A DNA stretch of 64,000 nucleotides, taken from Imhoffiella purpurea (lineage in GTDB: Bacteria; Pseudomonadota; Gammaproteobacteria; Chromatiales; Chromatiaceae). The notes below the pieces were generated by a model. That model was not told where the DNA came from, did not search any database, and worked only from the letters and a program-made list of their open reading frames with translations. Where the stretch lies: the NCBI RefSeq assembly GCF_000585215.1, contig NZ_AONC01000037.1:42304-106303 (forward strand), written 5' to 3'. Shown here piece after piece: positions 10,985-20,232 of the stretch; position 1 is the stretch's first letter, and each line of letters starts with the position of its first letter. The translations under genes and the position numbers were made by a program.

Positions 10985-11836
10985 TTATTCGATCCCGCTG
11001 CCGAGGCGAGACCAGACGATGGGAAAACCGTCGCGCCGCCCGTCCCAGTGCATCCAGATACCGAATGCCTTGCCGACGAGATTCTCCTCCGGCACGAAGC
11101 CCCAGCAGCGGCTATCATTGCTGTTGTCGCGGTTGTCGCCCATGACGAAAAAGTGTCCGGGCGGCACGACGACGGGCCCCTGCGCGAGGACCTGACAGCC
11201 GAACGGGAGATCGGGCGCGGCAGACCGGGTCAGGATGCTGTGATCGACGCCATCCAGACTCTCCAACGACTGGCGGGCACCGGTCATCTCGCGTCCCGAC
11301 CCCTCGCCTTCATAGTCGCCGACCGGCATCTGCGCCATCGGCTGACCGTTCACGATCACCTGCTTGTTGCGATAGTAGACGCTGTCTCCAGGCAGCCCGA
11401 CGACACGCTTGATGTAATCGACCCTGGGATCCAGAGGAAACTTGAAGACCACCACGTCGCCGCGATGCGGCTCGCCGAGGTCGAGGAATTTTACGTTGAG
11501 CACGGGCAGTCGCAGCCCGTACGAGAATTTGTTGACCAGGATGAAATCGCCCGTGAGCAGTGTCGGCATCATCGAGTTGGACGGGATGCGGAAGGGCTCG
11601 ACCAGGAAGGAGCGCAGTATCAGCACCGCGAAGATCACGGGGAAGAAGGAGCGCGCGTATTCGACCAGAACCGGCTCCTTGTAGGACGAGACAGCCGTTC
11701 CGGCAGCCTCCCCATCGGATCCGAGCGCCTCGGCCGCCCGACGGCGACGCGGTGCGAAAACGAGGGCATCCACCAGCCAGATTCCGCCGGTCAAAAAGGA
11801 CGCCAACACCAGGAAAGCCGGAAAATCAAAGGTCAT
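10985..11836 (-). CDS. lepB: signal peptidase I
   Basis: Inner-membrane leader peptidase that cleaves Sec and Tat signal peptides. The 283-residue product has two N-terminal membrane segments (about 7-28 and 62-80), the catalytic serine S88 in PSNSMMPTL, the catalytic lysine K143 in DYIKRVVGLPGD, and the conserved box GDNRDNSNDSR near the C-terminus. This is the Ser-Lys dyad arrangement of E. coli LepB, somewhat shorter. Downstream of lepA, as is usual. Confidence 0.97.
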   Translation of the reverse strand: MTFDFPAFLVLASFLTGGIWLVDALVFAPRRRRAAEALGSDGEAAGTAVSSYKEPVLVEYARSFFPVIFAVLILRSFLVEPFRIPSNSMMPTLLTGDFILVNKFSYGLRLPVLNVKFLDLGEPHRGDVVVFKFPLDPRVDYIKRVVGLPGDSVYYRNKQVIVNGQPMAQMPVGDYEGEGSGREMTGARQSLESLDGVDHSILTRSAAPDLPFGCQVLAQGPVVVPPGHFFVMGDNRDNSNDSRCWGFVPEENLVGKAFGIWMHWDGRRDGFPIVWSRLGSGIE

Positions 11837-11943
11837 CTTGGACTCTGCAACTCGGTTTTTATCCCTAAAGGGTCAAATGAAGGACTTTTGTATCGCGTGT
11901 CCCGCCCGGGTCATGGAGGCGCCCGGCATTCTCGCGCATCCGA

Positions 11944-13746
11944 TCAATTATCTTTGCCCGTCTGCAGCACGGCAAGGAAGGCCTCCTGCGGGATGTCGAC
12001 CTTGCCGACCTGCTTCATGCGGCGCTTGCCTTCCTTCTGCTTCTCCAGCAGCTTGCGCTTGCGGGTCACGTCGCCGCCGTAGCACTTGGCGGTCACGTTC
12101 TTGCGCAGCGCCTTCACCGTGGTGCGGGCGATGATCTTGGAGCCGATCGCGGCCTGGATCGCGACCTCGAACATCTGGCGCGGGATCAGATCCTTCATGC
12201 GTTCGGTGATCTCGCGTCCGCGCGTCTGAGACACGGAGCGATGGACGATGCAGGAGAGCGAATCCACCTTGTCGCCATTGATCAGGATATCCAGCTTGAC
12301 CAGATCGGAGGGCTGGAAGCGCTTGAACTCGTACTCGAAGGAGGCGAAGCCGCGGCTGCAGGACTTGAGCCTGTCGAAGAAATCGAGCACGACCTCGCTC
12401 ATCGGCAGCTCGTAGGTCACCTGGACCTGGCCACCGACATAGTGGATCTGCTTCTGGATGCCACGCTTCTCGATACAGAGGGTGATGACCGCGCCCAGAT
12501 AGTCCTGGGGCACCAGGATGTGCGCCTCGATGATCGGCTCGCGAACCTCGCGAATCTTGCCCGATTCGGGCAGATCCGATGGGTTGTCGATCCGGACCAC
12601 CTCCTCGTCGGTCCGCAGCACCTCGTAGACCACGGTCGGTGCGGTGGTGATGAGATCCAGGTCGTACTCGCGCTCCAGGCGCTCCTGGATGATCTCCATG
12701 TGCAGCATGCCGAGGAAGCCGCAGCGGAAGCCGAATCCGAGCGCCTGGGACACCTCGGGCTCGTAATTCAGGGCCGCGTCGTTCAGACGCAGCTTGCCCA
12801 ATGCCTCGCGCAGATCCTCGTAGTCGTCCGAGACCACGGTATAGAGACCGGCGAAGACGCGTGGCCGTACCTCCTTGAACCCGGGCAGCTTGGGTGCGGG
12901 GCGGTCGGCGAGCGTGATGGTGTCGCCGACGGGCGCGCCGTCGATCTCCTTGATCCCGGCGATGAGATAGCCGACCTCGCCCGCCGAGAGACGTTCGCGC
13001 TCGGTCTTCTTGGGCGTGAAGACGCCCACGTTGTCGGCCTGAAAAGTGCGCCCGGTCGACATGATGAGGATCTTGTCGCGTCGGCGGATGGTGCCGTTGA
13101 CCACGCGCACCAGGGAGACCACACCGACGTAGGGATCGAACCAGGAATCGATGATCAGGGCCTGGAGCGGCGCGTCCACGTCGCCCTTGGGTGCGGGCAC
13201 CTTCTCGACCAGCATCTCCAGCAGGTCGGGGATCCCCTCCCCGGTCTTGGCGCTGACGCGCAAAGCGGCCTCGGCCTCGAGACCGATGATCTCCTCGATC
13301 TCCTTGATGACGCGCTCGGGCTCGGCGGAGGGCAGATCGATCTTGTTGAGGACCGGAAGCACCTCCAAGCCCTGATCGATCGCCGTATAACAGTTGGCCA
13401 CGCTCTGGGCCTCGACCCCCTGAGCGGCGTCGACCACCAGCAGCGCGCCCTCGCAGGCCGCCAGCGAGCGCGACACCTCGTAGGAGAAGTCGACATGTCC
13501 CGGGGTGTCGATGAAGTTCAGCTGATAGATCTCTCCGTCGCGCGCCCGATAGTCGAGCGTCACGCTCTGGGCCTTGATGGTGATGCCGCGCTCGCGCTCG
13601 AGATCCATCGAATCCAGCACCTGGCTGGACATCTCTCGGTCCGTGAGCGCACCGCTGATCTGGATGAAGCGATCGGCGATCGTCGACTTCCCGTGATCGA
13701 TGTGGGCAATGATCGAAAAATTGCGGATATGACTGAGGTCGGTCAT
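11944..13746 (-). CDS. lepA: elongation factor 4
   Basis: Ribosome-dependent GTPase (EF4) implicated in back-translocation and 30S biogenesis. The 600-residue product is of standard length. It starts [20 protein letters not shown] with the G1 loop, then [12 protein letters not shown] (G3) and NKIDLP (G4). The LepA-specific C-terminal domain is present ([20 protein letters not shown]). First of a lepA-lepB-DUF4845-rnc-era-recO-pdxJ run; the 355 bases upstream probably hold its promoter. Confidence 0.98.
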   Translation of the reverse strand: MTDLSHIRNFSIIAHIDHGKSTIADRFIQISGALTDREMSSQVLDSMDLERERGITIKAQSVTLDYRARDGEIYQLNFIDTPGHVDFSYEVSRSLAACEGALLVVDAAQGVEAQSVANCYTAIDQGLEVLPVLNKIDLPSAEPERVIKEIEEIIGLEAEAALRVSAKTGEGIPDLLEMLVEKVPAPKGDVDAPLQALIIDSWFDPYVGVVSLVRVVNGTIRRRDKILIMSTGRTFQADNVGVFTPKKTERERLSAGEVGYLIAGIKEIDGAPVGDTITLADRPAPKLPGFKEVRPRVFAGLYTVVSDDYEDLREALGKLRLNDAALNYEPEVSQALGFGFRCGFLGMLHMEIIQERLEREYDLDLITTAPTVVYEVLRTDEEVVRIDNPSDLPESGKIREVREPIIEAHILVPQDYLGAVITLCIEKRGIQKQIHYVGGQVQVTYELPMSEVVLDFFDRLKSCSRGFASFEYEFKRFQPSDLVKLDILINGDKVDSLSCIVHRSVSQTRGREITERMKDLIPRQMFEVAIQAAIGSKIIARTTVKALRKNVTAKCYGGDVTRKRKLLEKQKEGKRRMKQVGKVDIPQEAFLAVLQTGKDN

Positions 13747-14101
13747 CGATGTTCAGGGGGCCCAGGGGCAAATGAAAGCGATACGCTCAAGGCTGTCGCG
13801 ACCGGGAAAGGCCAGGCGGAAGTCATTGACCGAGCTGGACCGGGCGGCTCGAAAGGCCTGTCGTCGAGCCGATGGACGACGTCCGGCACTACTGCGGTCG
13901 ATGCCTCCCCAAAGGACCATTCGGAACCGTGGACCGATCCCAAAGCGGTGTATCACGAAAGGAATTGCGCGCCGAAGAGCGCGCAATGATAGCAGACCTG
14001 AATAAATTCGGCTCGATCGAACATGCTGGGCCGGCGACTCGCGGAACCGCCGGTACGCAGCATCCGTCAGCATTGCCAGTCCATCGGCTCTTCGGGACCC
14101 G
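13747..14101. other. 355-base intergenic region between mucD and lepA
   Basis: No convincing gene. It should hold the end of the rpoE-mucD transcript and the lepA promoter, both on the minus strand. The only clear element is the GC hairpin at 13965-13986. A TATCAT box at 13991-13986 could be a -10, but I see no good -35 at 16-18 bases. Confidence 0.6.
13965..13986 (-). terminator. GC-rich hairpin, possible terminator of the rpoE-mucD operon
   Basis: Perfect 8-base stem TTGCGCGC / GCGCGCAA around a 6-base loop. On the minus strand it is followed by a T-rich stretch (TTCCTTTC). It lies 116 bases downstream of mucD and about 220 bases upstream of lepA, so it may end the upstream operon or act as a leader structure for lepA. 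Confidence 0.45.
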
Positions 14102-15526
14102 TCAGCTCTTCGGAACCTTGATCGCGTAGAACATGCGCCCCTCGCCGCGCTGCACCAGCACCGCCACGGACCTGCCGGGCTCGATCGCGTCCAGGATCCG
14201 CTTGAAGCCGGCGACATTCTCGACCAGCTGGTTGTCGAGCATGAGGATGACGTCACCAGGCGTCAGGCCCGCGTCGTCGGCCGGACCAGGATCCACGGCC
14301 TCGACCAGGATACCGCCCATCGCGATCCCCATCTGCTGACGCTGCTCGGAGGTCAGGTCGCGCACCACCAGCCCAAGTCGGTTGGAAGGCTCTTCCGGGG
14401 CACCCGGCGCGGAAGAGGAGACCTGCTCGTCGTCGGGCAGCTCCTCGATCTTCACCCTCAGATCGACCTTCTCGCCACGTCGAAGCACCCGCAGACTGGC
14501 CTCGGCATCGACCGGAGTCTCGCCGACCAGGGGCGGCAAGGTGCTGGAGGTCACCACGTCGCGACCGTTGTAGCTCAGGATCACGTCGCCCGCCTGCAGA
14601 CCGGCCGCCTCGGCGGGACTGCCCGGCAGCACCTGGGCGACCAGCGCCCCGCGCGGCTGAGGCATGCCGAAGGACTCGGCCAGCTCGCGCGTCACGTCCT
14701 GAATCAGGACGCCGAGCCAGCCCCGACTCACCCGCCCCTTGGTCTTGAGCTGATTGAACACGTCCATCGCCACGTCGATGGGGATGGCGAAGGACAGCCC
14801 CATGAAACCGCCGGTACGGCTGTAGATCTGGCTGTTGACCCCGATCACCTCGCCATCGAGGTTGAACAACGGCCCGCCGGAGTTGCCTGGATTGATGGCG
14901 ACATCGGTCTGGATGAAGGGCACATAGTTCTCGCTCGGCAGACTCCGCCCCTTGGCGCTGACGATACCGGCCGTCGCCGACGACTCGAAGCCGAACGGCG
15001 AACCGATGGCCAGCACCCATTCGCCGACCAGAAGATCCTTGGACGAACCGATCCGCGCGGTGGGCAGACCGTCGCCATCCACCTTGAGCAGGGCGATATC
15101 GCTGCGCTTGTCGGTTCCGATCAGCTTGGCGACGAATTCGCGCCGATCGCTGGTGCGCACGATGATCTCGTCGGCGCTTTCGACGACATGCGAATTGGTC
15201 AGCACGTAGCCATCGGACGAGACGATGAAGCCCGAGCCCAGTGAGCGGGACTGGATGCTGTCGTCCGGAAGCTCGCCATCCTCGCCGAAGAAATGGCGGA
15301 AGAAATCCTGCAGCGGACTGTCGTCGGGAAGCTCCGGCAGCGAGAAGCCGCGCATGCTGGGAGCGGCGCTCAGCGTCTGTTTGGTGCTGATATTGACGAC
15401 GGCCGGCCCATTCTCGGCCACGAGCGCCGTGAAGTCCGGAAGCTCGCGACTGACGGCCATCCCAGGGGCGAGCGCACAGCACAACAATGCAGTGAAGGCG
15501 AGGGAAAGGGCGGGTGAAGGTCGCAT
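14102..15526 (-). CDS. mucD: periplasmic serine protease of the DegP/MucD family
   Basis: Periplasmic chaperone-protease acting on misfolded envelope proteins and damping the sigmaE response. The 474-residue product has a signal peptide (about residues 1-26, cleavage after AVS), the trypsin-like triad H113 (NSHVV), D143 (RSDIALLKVD) and S216 (GNSGGPL), then two PDZ domains (about 270-365 and 385-470). The ATG at 15526 gives the signal peptide directly. Position as the last gene after rpoE-rseA-rseB-rseC is the algU-mucABCD order of Pseudomonas. Confidence 0.95.
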   Translation of the reverse strand: MRPSPALSLAFTALLCCALAPGMAVSRELPDFTALVAENGPAVVNISTKQTLSAAPSMRGFSLPELPDDSPLQDFFRHFFGEDGELPDDSIQSRSLGSGFIVSSDGYVLTNSHVVESADEIIVRTSDRREFVAKLIGTDKRSDIALLKVDGDGLPTARIGSSKDLLVGEWVLAIGSPFGFESSATAGIVSAKGRSLPSENYVPFIQTDVAINPGNSGGPLFNLDGEVIGVNSQIYSRTGGFMGLSFAIPIDVAMDVFNQLKTKGRVSRGWLGVLIQDVTRELAESFGMPQPRGALVAQVLPGSPAEAAGLQAGDVILSYNGRDVVTSSTLPPLVGETPVDAEASLRVLRRGEKVDLRVKIEELPDDEQVSSSAPGAPEEPSNRLGLVVRDLTSEQRQQMGIAMGGILVEAVDPGPADDAGLTPGDVILMLDNQLVENVAGFKRILDAIEPGRSVAVLVQRGEGRMFYAIKVPKS

Positions 15527-15536
15527 GGATGCTCCG

Positions 15537-16031
15537 TTAGATTGGATCGCGCGCATCGCGAGGATTCACGGGTGGCGCGATAGCGATCGAAAGAGGTTCA
15601 AGCCGTTTCAGGACCAACGACTGGCGCTCTGGATGACGCACCGATAAGACACTGTAGCCACGCAGCCAGAGCAATGCCAGTGTCAGGCCCAGCGCACCGC
15701 CGACGAGACTGGCGACACCCGGGTATTCGCCGCCCCAGGTCTCCCCCAGCATCGCACCGCCGATCAGCGCGAGCACGGGGACGAGATAGGCCAGGACCGC
15801 CGCGCGCAACAGCCCCTGTTCGCTGATCCCGACCAGGACCCGATCCCCGACGTCGGCATCGGGCAGATTCAGCAGCGTGAGCTCGCCTGGGCGCCGCCCG
15901 AAGAAGCGCTCGAGCAACGAGGTACCGCAGGCATTGCTGACCGAGCATCGACCGCAGGCGCCGCGGCGCTCGGTACGAACCCGCGCATACCGCCCGATCA
16001 CGGCGATCACGGTGCCTTCCTGCTCGATCAT
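15537..16031 (-). CDS. rseC: sigmaE regulator RseC / MucC family membrane protein
   Basis: Integral membrane protein that modulates sigmaE signalling (RseC) and is related to the SoxR-reducing RsxC-associated proteins. The 164-residue product begins MIEQEGTVIAVIGRYARV, carries the Cys-rich motif CGRCSVSNACGTSLL (about residues 26-40) and two membrane helices (about 75-95 and 103-122). Located between rseB and mucD, 9 bases after the rseB stop and 10 bases before mucD, so clearly part of the operon. Confidence 0.93.
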   Translation of the reverse strand: MIEQEGTVIAVIGRYARVRTERRGACGRCSVSNACGTSLLERFFGRRPGELTLLNLPDADVGDRVLVGISEQGLLRAAVLAYLVPVLALIGGAMLGETWGGEYPGVASLVGGALGLTLALLWLRGYSVLSVRHPERQSLVLKRLEPLSIAIAPPVNPRDARDPI

Positions 16032-16040
16032 GGTCCCACC

Positions 16041-17054
16041 TCAGTCATGCGATCCGCTCATCCGCTGCACCCCGGCGATGGCCTGGCGAACGGTCACCAG
16101 AGGCACCTCGCCGACGACCGTCACCTGATGCCCCTGGATCCGGCGACCGACGGCGTGAACGGCACCGATGCTGGCCTCGCCTTCCAGCCCTTCCTGATCG
16201 CCCTGCTCGATGTAGATGGAATAGGAGGACAGGCGATCGGTGAAGAGGTAGTGCTCGAGCTCCGAGCCGTCCCGCTGCTTCAGGGAGTGCCCCATCACCA
16301 AGGCGAACCCCTCCGGCGGATCCTGGAACCGCCAGCCTCCGGACGAGGTCGCCTCCGGCGCGCTGCGCATCGGGGTAGATTCCTCGCGCGGCGGCACGCC
16401 ATCCGAGGGCTTCAGATCGAGCGAGGTGAACATGAGCTGCTCGAGCGGCTCGCGATCGGCATCGATGAGGTCCGATTTCAGCGGCAACGCCGTCTCGCGA
16501 TCGATATGGAACTGATAGCCGTAACGCAGACCGTCGCGCGGAATGATCCCGATCACGTCGGTATCCCGGCCGGCGACCCGCGCGGACCCCAACTCCTCGA
16601 TCCGATAATGCGCCCCCAAGGCCGAGGGATCGATCCCTCCGGCATTCAGGAAGCCCGCCCCCTGCTCGGGCTCGACCGAGATCGGATGGCCATTGGGCAT
16701 GACGCACATGACGCGATCATGCTGTCGCGCGGTCGCCTGAATCGGCCCGCTGAGCGAGATGAGGCGCTCCTGGATCTCGCCCTTCTCGACACGATGCACC
16801 AGACTCAAGGCATCGAGACGGTTTTCATGAAGATAGACCAGGGTGCCCTCGTAACTCAGCAAGCGCACGGCCTGAGCCATCTTCTCGAGCAAACCGCTCA
16901 CATCCACAGCGTTCGTTTCATGGTGGGAGCCCATCCCCGGACGCCCATCCCCGGCCAGCGCCAGGCTCAGCAAGCCTAGGCCACAGAGTCCGATACCCAG
17001 CCATCGGGCCGCCTGGCGACGCCCCGGCACGCACCGCCTAGCGCGGAACTTCAT
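16041..17054 (-). CDS. rseB: periplasmic negative regulator of sigmaE, RseB/MucB
   Basis: Binds the periplasmic domain of the anti-sigma factor RseA and shields it from DegS, releasing it on lipid or LPS signals. The product (337 residues from this start) has an N-terminal hydrophobic signal (IGLCGLGLLSLALAG) and the MucB/RseB fold with YEGTLVYLHENRLDALSLVHR. The start ATG at 17054 overlaps the end of rseA by 17 bases; an alternative ATG six codons upstream (17072) is equally possible. Confidence 0.93.
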   Translation of the reverse strand: MKFRARRCVPGRRQAARWLGIGLCGLGLLSLALAGDGRPGMGSHHETNAVDVSGLLEKMAQAVRLLSYEGTLVYLHENRLDALSLVHRVEKGEIQERLISLSGPIQATARQHDRVMCVMPNGHPISVEPEQGAGFLNAGGIDPSALGAHYRIEELGSARVAGRDTDVIGIIPRDGLRYGYQFHIDRETALPLKSDLIDADREPLEQLMFTSLDLKPSDGVPPREESTPMRSAPEATSSGGWRFQDPPEGFALVMGHSLKQRDGSELEHYLFTDRLSSYSIYIEQGDQEGLEGEASIGAVHAVGRRIQGHQVTVVGEVPLVTVRQAIAGVQRMSGSHD

Positions 17055-17589
17055 AACCGACCAGCGTCGCATATGGAAGCATGCCCTTGGCCCCGGTCAT
17101 CGGCGCCGCCGCTTGATGCGTGACCAGGAAGAGGTCGAGCTTGTTGGCGACGTCGACGCGCTCCTGGTGCCAGCGCTGGTTGGCGGAGGCATCCCGCTCG
17201 GCGAACCGCGAGGAGGCGCCGGCGGGCGGCGTATCCTGCAAGGCGTCCTGATAGAACACGGGCCCCATGAGGAAGACCGCGAACGCTACCGAGGCGGCCA
17301 GCGCCATGCCGGCCATGCGCTGAACGCGCTGACGCAGGGGCGAGCGCCGACGACGGTGAGCCAGGATGGCGGGCTCCGCCTGCAATGTGCAGCGCACTCG
17401 ATCGGCGATCCTTCGAGTGTCGACGCCTATGGGCTCGCCACGAATCGCCTGCCCGATCAGATGGTATCGCTCCCAAGACGCGCGCAACTGATCGTCGTAC
17501 GCGACGGTATCGAGCAATCGCGTGACGCTCGCGGAATCGAGCTCGCCGTCCTGAAGTTCCGAAAGTCGTTGTTTGTGCTCGTCGGTCAT
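17038..17589 (-). CDS. rseA: anti-sigmaE factor RseA/MucA
   Basis: Single-pass inner-membrane anti-sigma factor that holds RpoE until proteolysis by DegS and RseP. The 183-residue product has the cytoplasmic RpoE-binding domain MTDEHKQRLSELQDGELD with RASWERYHLIGQAIRGE, one membrane helix (MALAASVAFAVFLMGPVFY, about 94-112) and a periplasmic tail. A longer open frame reaches into rpoE, but the ATG at 17589 gives the family N-terminus. 125 bases separate it from rpoE. Confidence 0.94.
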   Translation of the reverse strand: MTDEHKQRLSELQDGELDSASVTRLLDTVAYDDQLRASWERYHLIGQAIRGEPIGVDTRRIADRVRCTLQAEPAILAHRRRRSPLRQRVQRMAGMALAASVAFAVFLMGPVFYQDALQDTPPAGASSRFAERDASANQRWHQERVDVANKLDLFLVTHQAAAPMTGAKGMLPYATLVGYEVPR

Positions 17590-17714
17590 CGTTTCACGCC
17601 TGAGCTGGATATCTACAGGGATGTGATATCGAGATCCAAGACTCGAATCAGCCATATCGCCATGGCGACGTCCTCCGTCCTCATCGCCTTGCGGGTCGTC
17701 GACCGCAACCTCGC

Positions 17715-18293
17715 TCATGCCTCGAGCAGTGGCCGCAGACGCTTGTCGATCGCCTCCCTGGCACGAAAGATCCTCGATCTGACGGTGCCGATCGGGCATT
17801 CCATCGCCGTCGCGATCTCGTCGTAACTCATACCCTCGAATTCGCGCAGCATGATCGCCGTGCGCAGATCGTCCGGAAGATCGTCGAGCGCGCCCTGGAT
17901 GGTGCGGGCGATCTCGTCGCTTAGCAGATTCCGTTCCGGCGTCGCGGACTCGCGCAGCCGCCCGCCACCATCCATCTGCTCGGCCACCTCGGCCTCGACA
18001 TCGTCGCCCGGGGGCCGACGGCCGAGCGCCACCAGATGGTTCTTGACCGTGTTGACGGCGATCCGATAGAGCCAGGTGTAGAAGGCGCTCTCGCCACGAA
18101 AGCCAGGCAAGGCGCGATAGGCCTTGAGAAAGGCATCCTGGCTCACGTCCATGACCTCGCTCGGATCCCGGATGTAACGCGAAATCAGGTTGGACACCTT
18201 CTGCTGATATTTGAGCACCAGCAGATCGAAGGCGCGCTTGTCTCCCGCCTGGGCGCGCCCCACCAGTTCTTGGTCGGTTTGGCGCTCACTCAT
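17715..18293 (-). CDS. rpoE: RNA polymerase sigma factor RpoE (AlgU)
   Basis: ECF sigma factor for envelope stress. The 192-residue product starts MSERQTDQELVGRAQAGDKR, has region 2 (DVSQDAFLKAYRALPGFRGE, FYTWLYRIAVNTVKNHL) and region 4 (GMSYDEIATAMECPIGTVRS). It is very close in layout to E. coli RpoE and P. aeruginosa AlgU. Probably autoregulated: a sigmaE-type promoter lies at 18336-18362. Divergent from nadB across 244 bases, as in E. coli. Confidence 0.97.
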   Translation of the reverse strand: MSERQTDQELVGRAQAGDKRAFDLLVLKYQQKVSNLISRYIRDPSEVMDVSQDAFLKAYRALPGFRGESAFYTWLYRIAVNTVKNHLVALGRRPPGDDVEAEVAEQMDGGGRLRESATPERNLLSDEIARTIQGALDDLPDDLRTAIMLREFEGMSYDEIATAMECPIGTVRSRIFRAREAIDKRLRPLLEA

Positions 18294-18335
18294 GCGGCGC
18301 ACCCCGTCTGGCATCTAGCCATGGGTTCCGTTGGC

Positions 18336-18362
18336 ATGGACAATCCACCGAAAGGGAAGTTC
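18336..18362 (-). promoter_or_regulatory. sigmaE-type promoter upstream of rpoE
   Basis: On the minus strand GAACTT (18362-18357) is an exact match to the RpoE/AlgU -35 consensus. After a 16-base spacer comes TCCAT (18340-18336), close to the TCtgA / TCCAA -10 forms. Predicted start near 18329, leaving a leader of about 36 bases to the rpoE ATG. Autoregulation of rpoE from such a promoter is established in E. coli and Pseudomonas. Confidence 0.65.
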
Positions 18363-18537
18363 TGAGCCGTATACGCAAGCGGCCAGCTCGGGTCGAATAA
18401 GGCACGATCCATTGATCCAGGTCGCAATTCGGGCGCGCTCGGACGGCCAGACGGTAATGAGCCATCGACGCCAGGATCGTCGTCGCATCGCCGCCCCCCG
18501 GACCAGCCGAGCGTCCGTCCTCCAGACGAGTGAATCC

Positions 18538-20166
18538 ATGTCTCCAAACTACTATCGCCATGACGTTCTCATCCTCGGCAGCGGTGCCGCGGGGCTGAGT
18601 CTCGCGCTGAGACTGCGCGATGACATCTCGGTCGCCGTCGTGTCCAAGCGCGAGCTGACCGAAGGCAGCACCCGCTACGCCCAAGGCGGCATCTCCGCCG
18701 TTCTGGACGAAAGGGACTCCATCGAGTCTCACGTGCAGGATACGCTCAAGGCGGGAGCCGGACTCTGCGACCCCGAGGTGGTTCGACGCGTCGTCGAGCG
18801 CGGACCGGACAACATCCGCTGGCTGCTCGACCAAGGGGTCGAGTTCACCCGGGACGCGGAATACGTCTCCGCTGGCGGCTATCATCTCACCCGCGAGGGA
18901 GGACACAGCCACCGCCGCGTGGTGCACGCGGCGGATGCCACCGGACAGGCGGTGGCGACCACCCTCGAGGACTGCGTCCGATCCAAGGCCAATGTCACAC
19001 TCTACGAACAACATATCGCGGTCGATCTCATCACTTCCAGACATATCCAGGGCCACGACCAGCATCGTTGCCTGGGGGCCTATATTCTCGATCGCGGAAC
19101 CGGTCAGGTCGAGACCTTCCTCACGCGCTTCGTGGTACTGGCCACGGGCGGGGCCAACAAGGTCTATCTCTACACCAGCAACCCCGACGTCTCCACCGGC
19201 GACGGCATCGCCATGGCCTGGCGGGCCGGCTGCCGGGTGGCGAACATGGAATTCATGCAGTTCCACCCGACCTGCCTCTATCATCCCGAGGCTCGCAACT
19301 TCCTGATCTCCGAGGCGCTTCGCGGAGAGGGGGCGAAACTCCTGCTTCCCGACGGCGAGCGCTTCATGCCGCGCTTCGATCCCCGTGCCGAGCTGGCCCC
19401 CCGCGATATCGTGGCCCGGGCCATCGACCACGAGATGAAGCGTCTCGGTTCGGAATGTCTCTACCTCGACATCTCGCACCGTCCCGCCGATTTCGTCGTC
19501 GAGCACTTCCCCACCATCCACGCACGCTGCCTGGAGTTCGGCATCGACATCACCCGCGATCCCATCCCCATCGTTCCAGCCGCACACTATACCTGCGGCG
19601 GCGTCATGGTGGACCACCGGGCCCGCACCGATCTGGCCGGACTCTACGCCAGCGGCGAAACCGCCTACACGGGACTCCATGGCGCCAACCGCATGGCCAG
19701 CAACTCGTTACTGGAGTGTCTGGTCTACTCGGAATCGGCCGCACAGGATATCGAGCAACTGATGTCAGGCCACGAGGCTCCATCCGAGGTACCGCACTGG
19801 GACGAGAGCCGGGTGACCGAGCCCGACGAAGAGGTGGTGGTGACCCACAACTGGGACGAACTGCGCCGCTTCATGTGGGACTACGTCGGCATCGTGCGCA
19901 CCAACAAGCGTCTGCGGCGAGCCAAGCGCCGCACCGATCTGCTGGCACAGGAGATCATCGAATATTACAGCAACTTCAGGGTCGGAAACGACCTCATCGA
20001 GCTGCGCAACCTGCAGGAGGTCTCCAACCTCATCATCCAGTCGGCCCTGCGCCGACGCGAAAGCCGAGGGCTGCACTATACGCTGGATTTCCCCCTCAAG
20101 GACAGGACGCAGCGCGGCCCGACCATCCTGATCCCGGACAGCTACCAGCCGCGAGAAAGCGAATAG
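18538..20166 (+). CDS. nadB: L-aspartate oxidase
   Basis: FAD enzyme that oxidises L-aspartate to iminoaspartate, the first step of de novo NAD synthesis with NadA. The 542-residue product starts [20 protein letters not shown] (FAD GxGxxG motif) and contains [34 protein letters not shown] and [15 protein letters not shown], all diagnostic of the succinate dehydrogenase/NadB flavoprotein group. The ATG at 18538 is preferred to an open extension of 69 codons. Divergent from rpoE. Confidence 0.97.
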   Translation: MSPNYYRHDVLILGSGAAGLSLALRLRDDISVAVVSKRELTEGSTRYAQGGISAVLDERDSIESHVQDTLKAGAGLCDPEVVRRVVERGPDNIRWLLDQGVEFTRDAEYVSAGGYHLTREGGHSHRRVVHAADATGQAVATTLEDCVRSKANVTLYEQHIAVDLITSRHIQGHDQHRCLGAYILDRGTGQVETFLTRFVVLATGGANKVYLYTSNPDVSTGDGIAMAWRAGCRVANMEFMQFHPTCLYHPEARNFLISEALRGEGAKLLLPDGERFMPRFDPRAELAPRDIVARAIDHEMKRLGSECLYLDISHRPADFVVEHFPTIHARCLEFGIDITRDPIPIVPAAHYTCGGVMVDHRARTDLAGLYASGETAYTGLHGANRMASNSLLECLVYSESAAQDIEQLMSGHEAPSEVPHWDESRVTEPDEEVVVTHNWDELRRFMWDYVGIVRTNKRLRRAKRRTDLLAQEIIEYYSNFRVGNDLIELRNLQEVSNLIIQSALRRRESRGLHYTLDFPLKDRTQRGPTILIPDSYQPRESE

Positions 20167-20190
20167 CGCCCAGCCCGGATCCCCGGGCCA

Positions 20191-20212
20191 GGCAGGCCGA
20201 ACCCAGCCTGCC
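20191..20212. terminator. hairpin between convergent nadB and the acetyltransferase gene
   Basis: GGCAGGC and GCCTGCC form a perfect 7-base stem around an 8-base loop in the 66-base gap between two convergent stops. There is no U-tract on either strand, so it is a candidate bidirectional structure only. Confidence 0.35.
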
Positions 20213-20232
20213 CGACTCGGATCCCGAGAGAG

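Noticed and set aside
11948..13771. A 607-codon open frame on the same strand as lepA
   Set aside because: It overlaps lepA in another frame. The product is Arg/Gly/Pro-rich shadow sequence with no domain, while lepA itself is complete.
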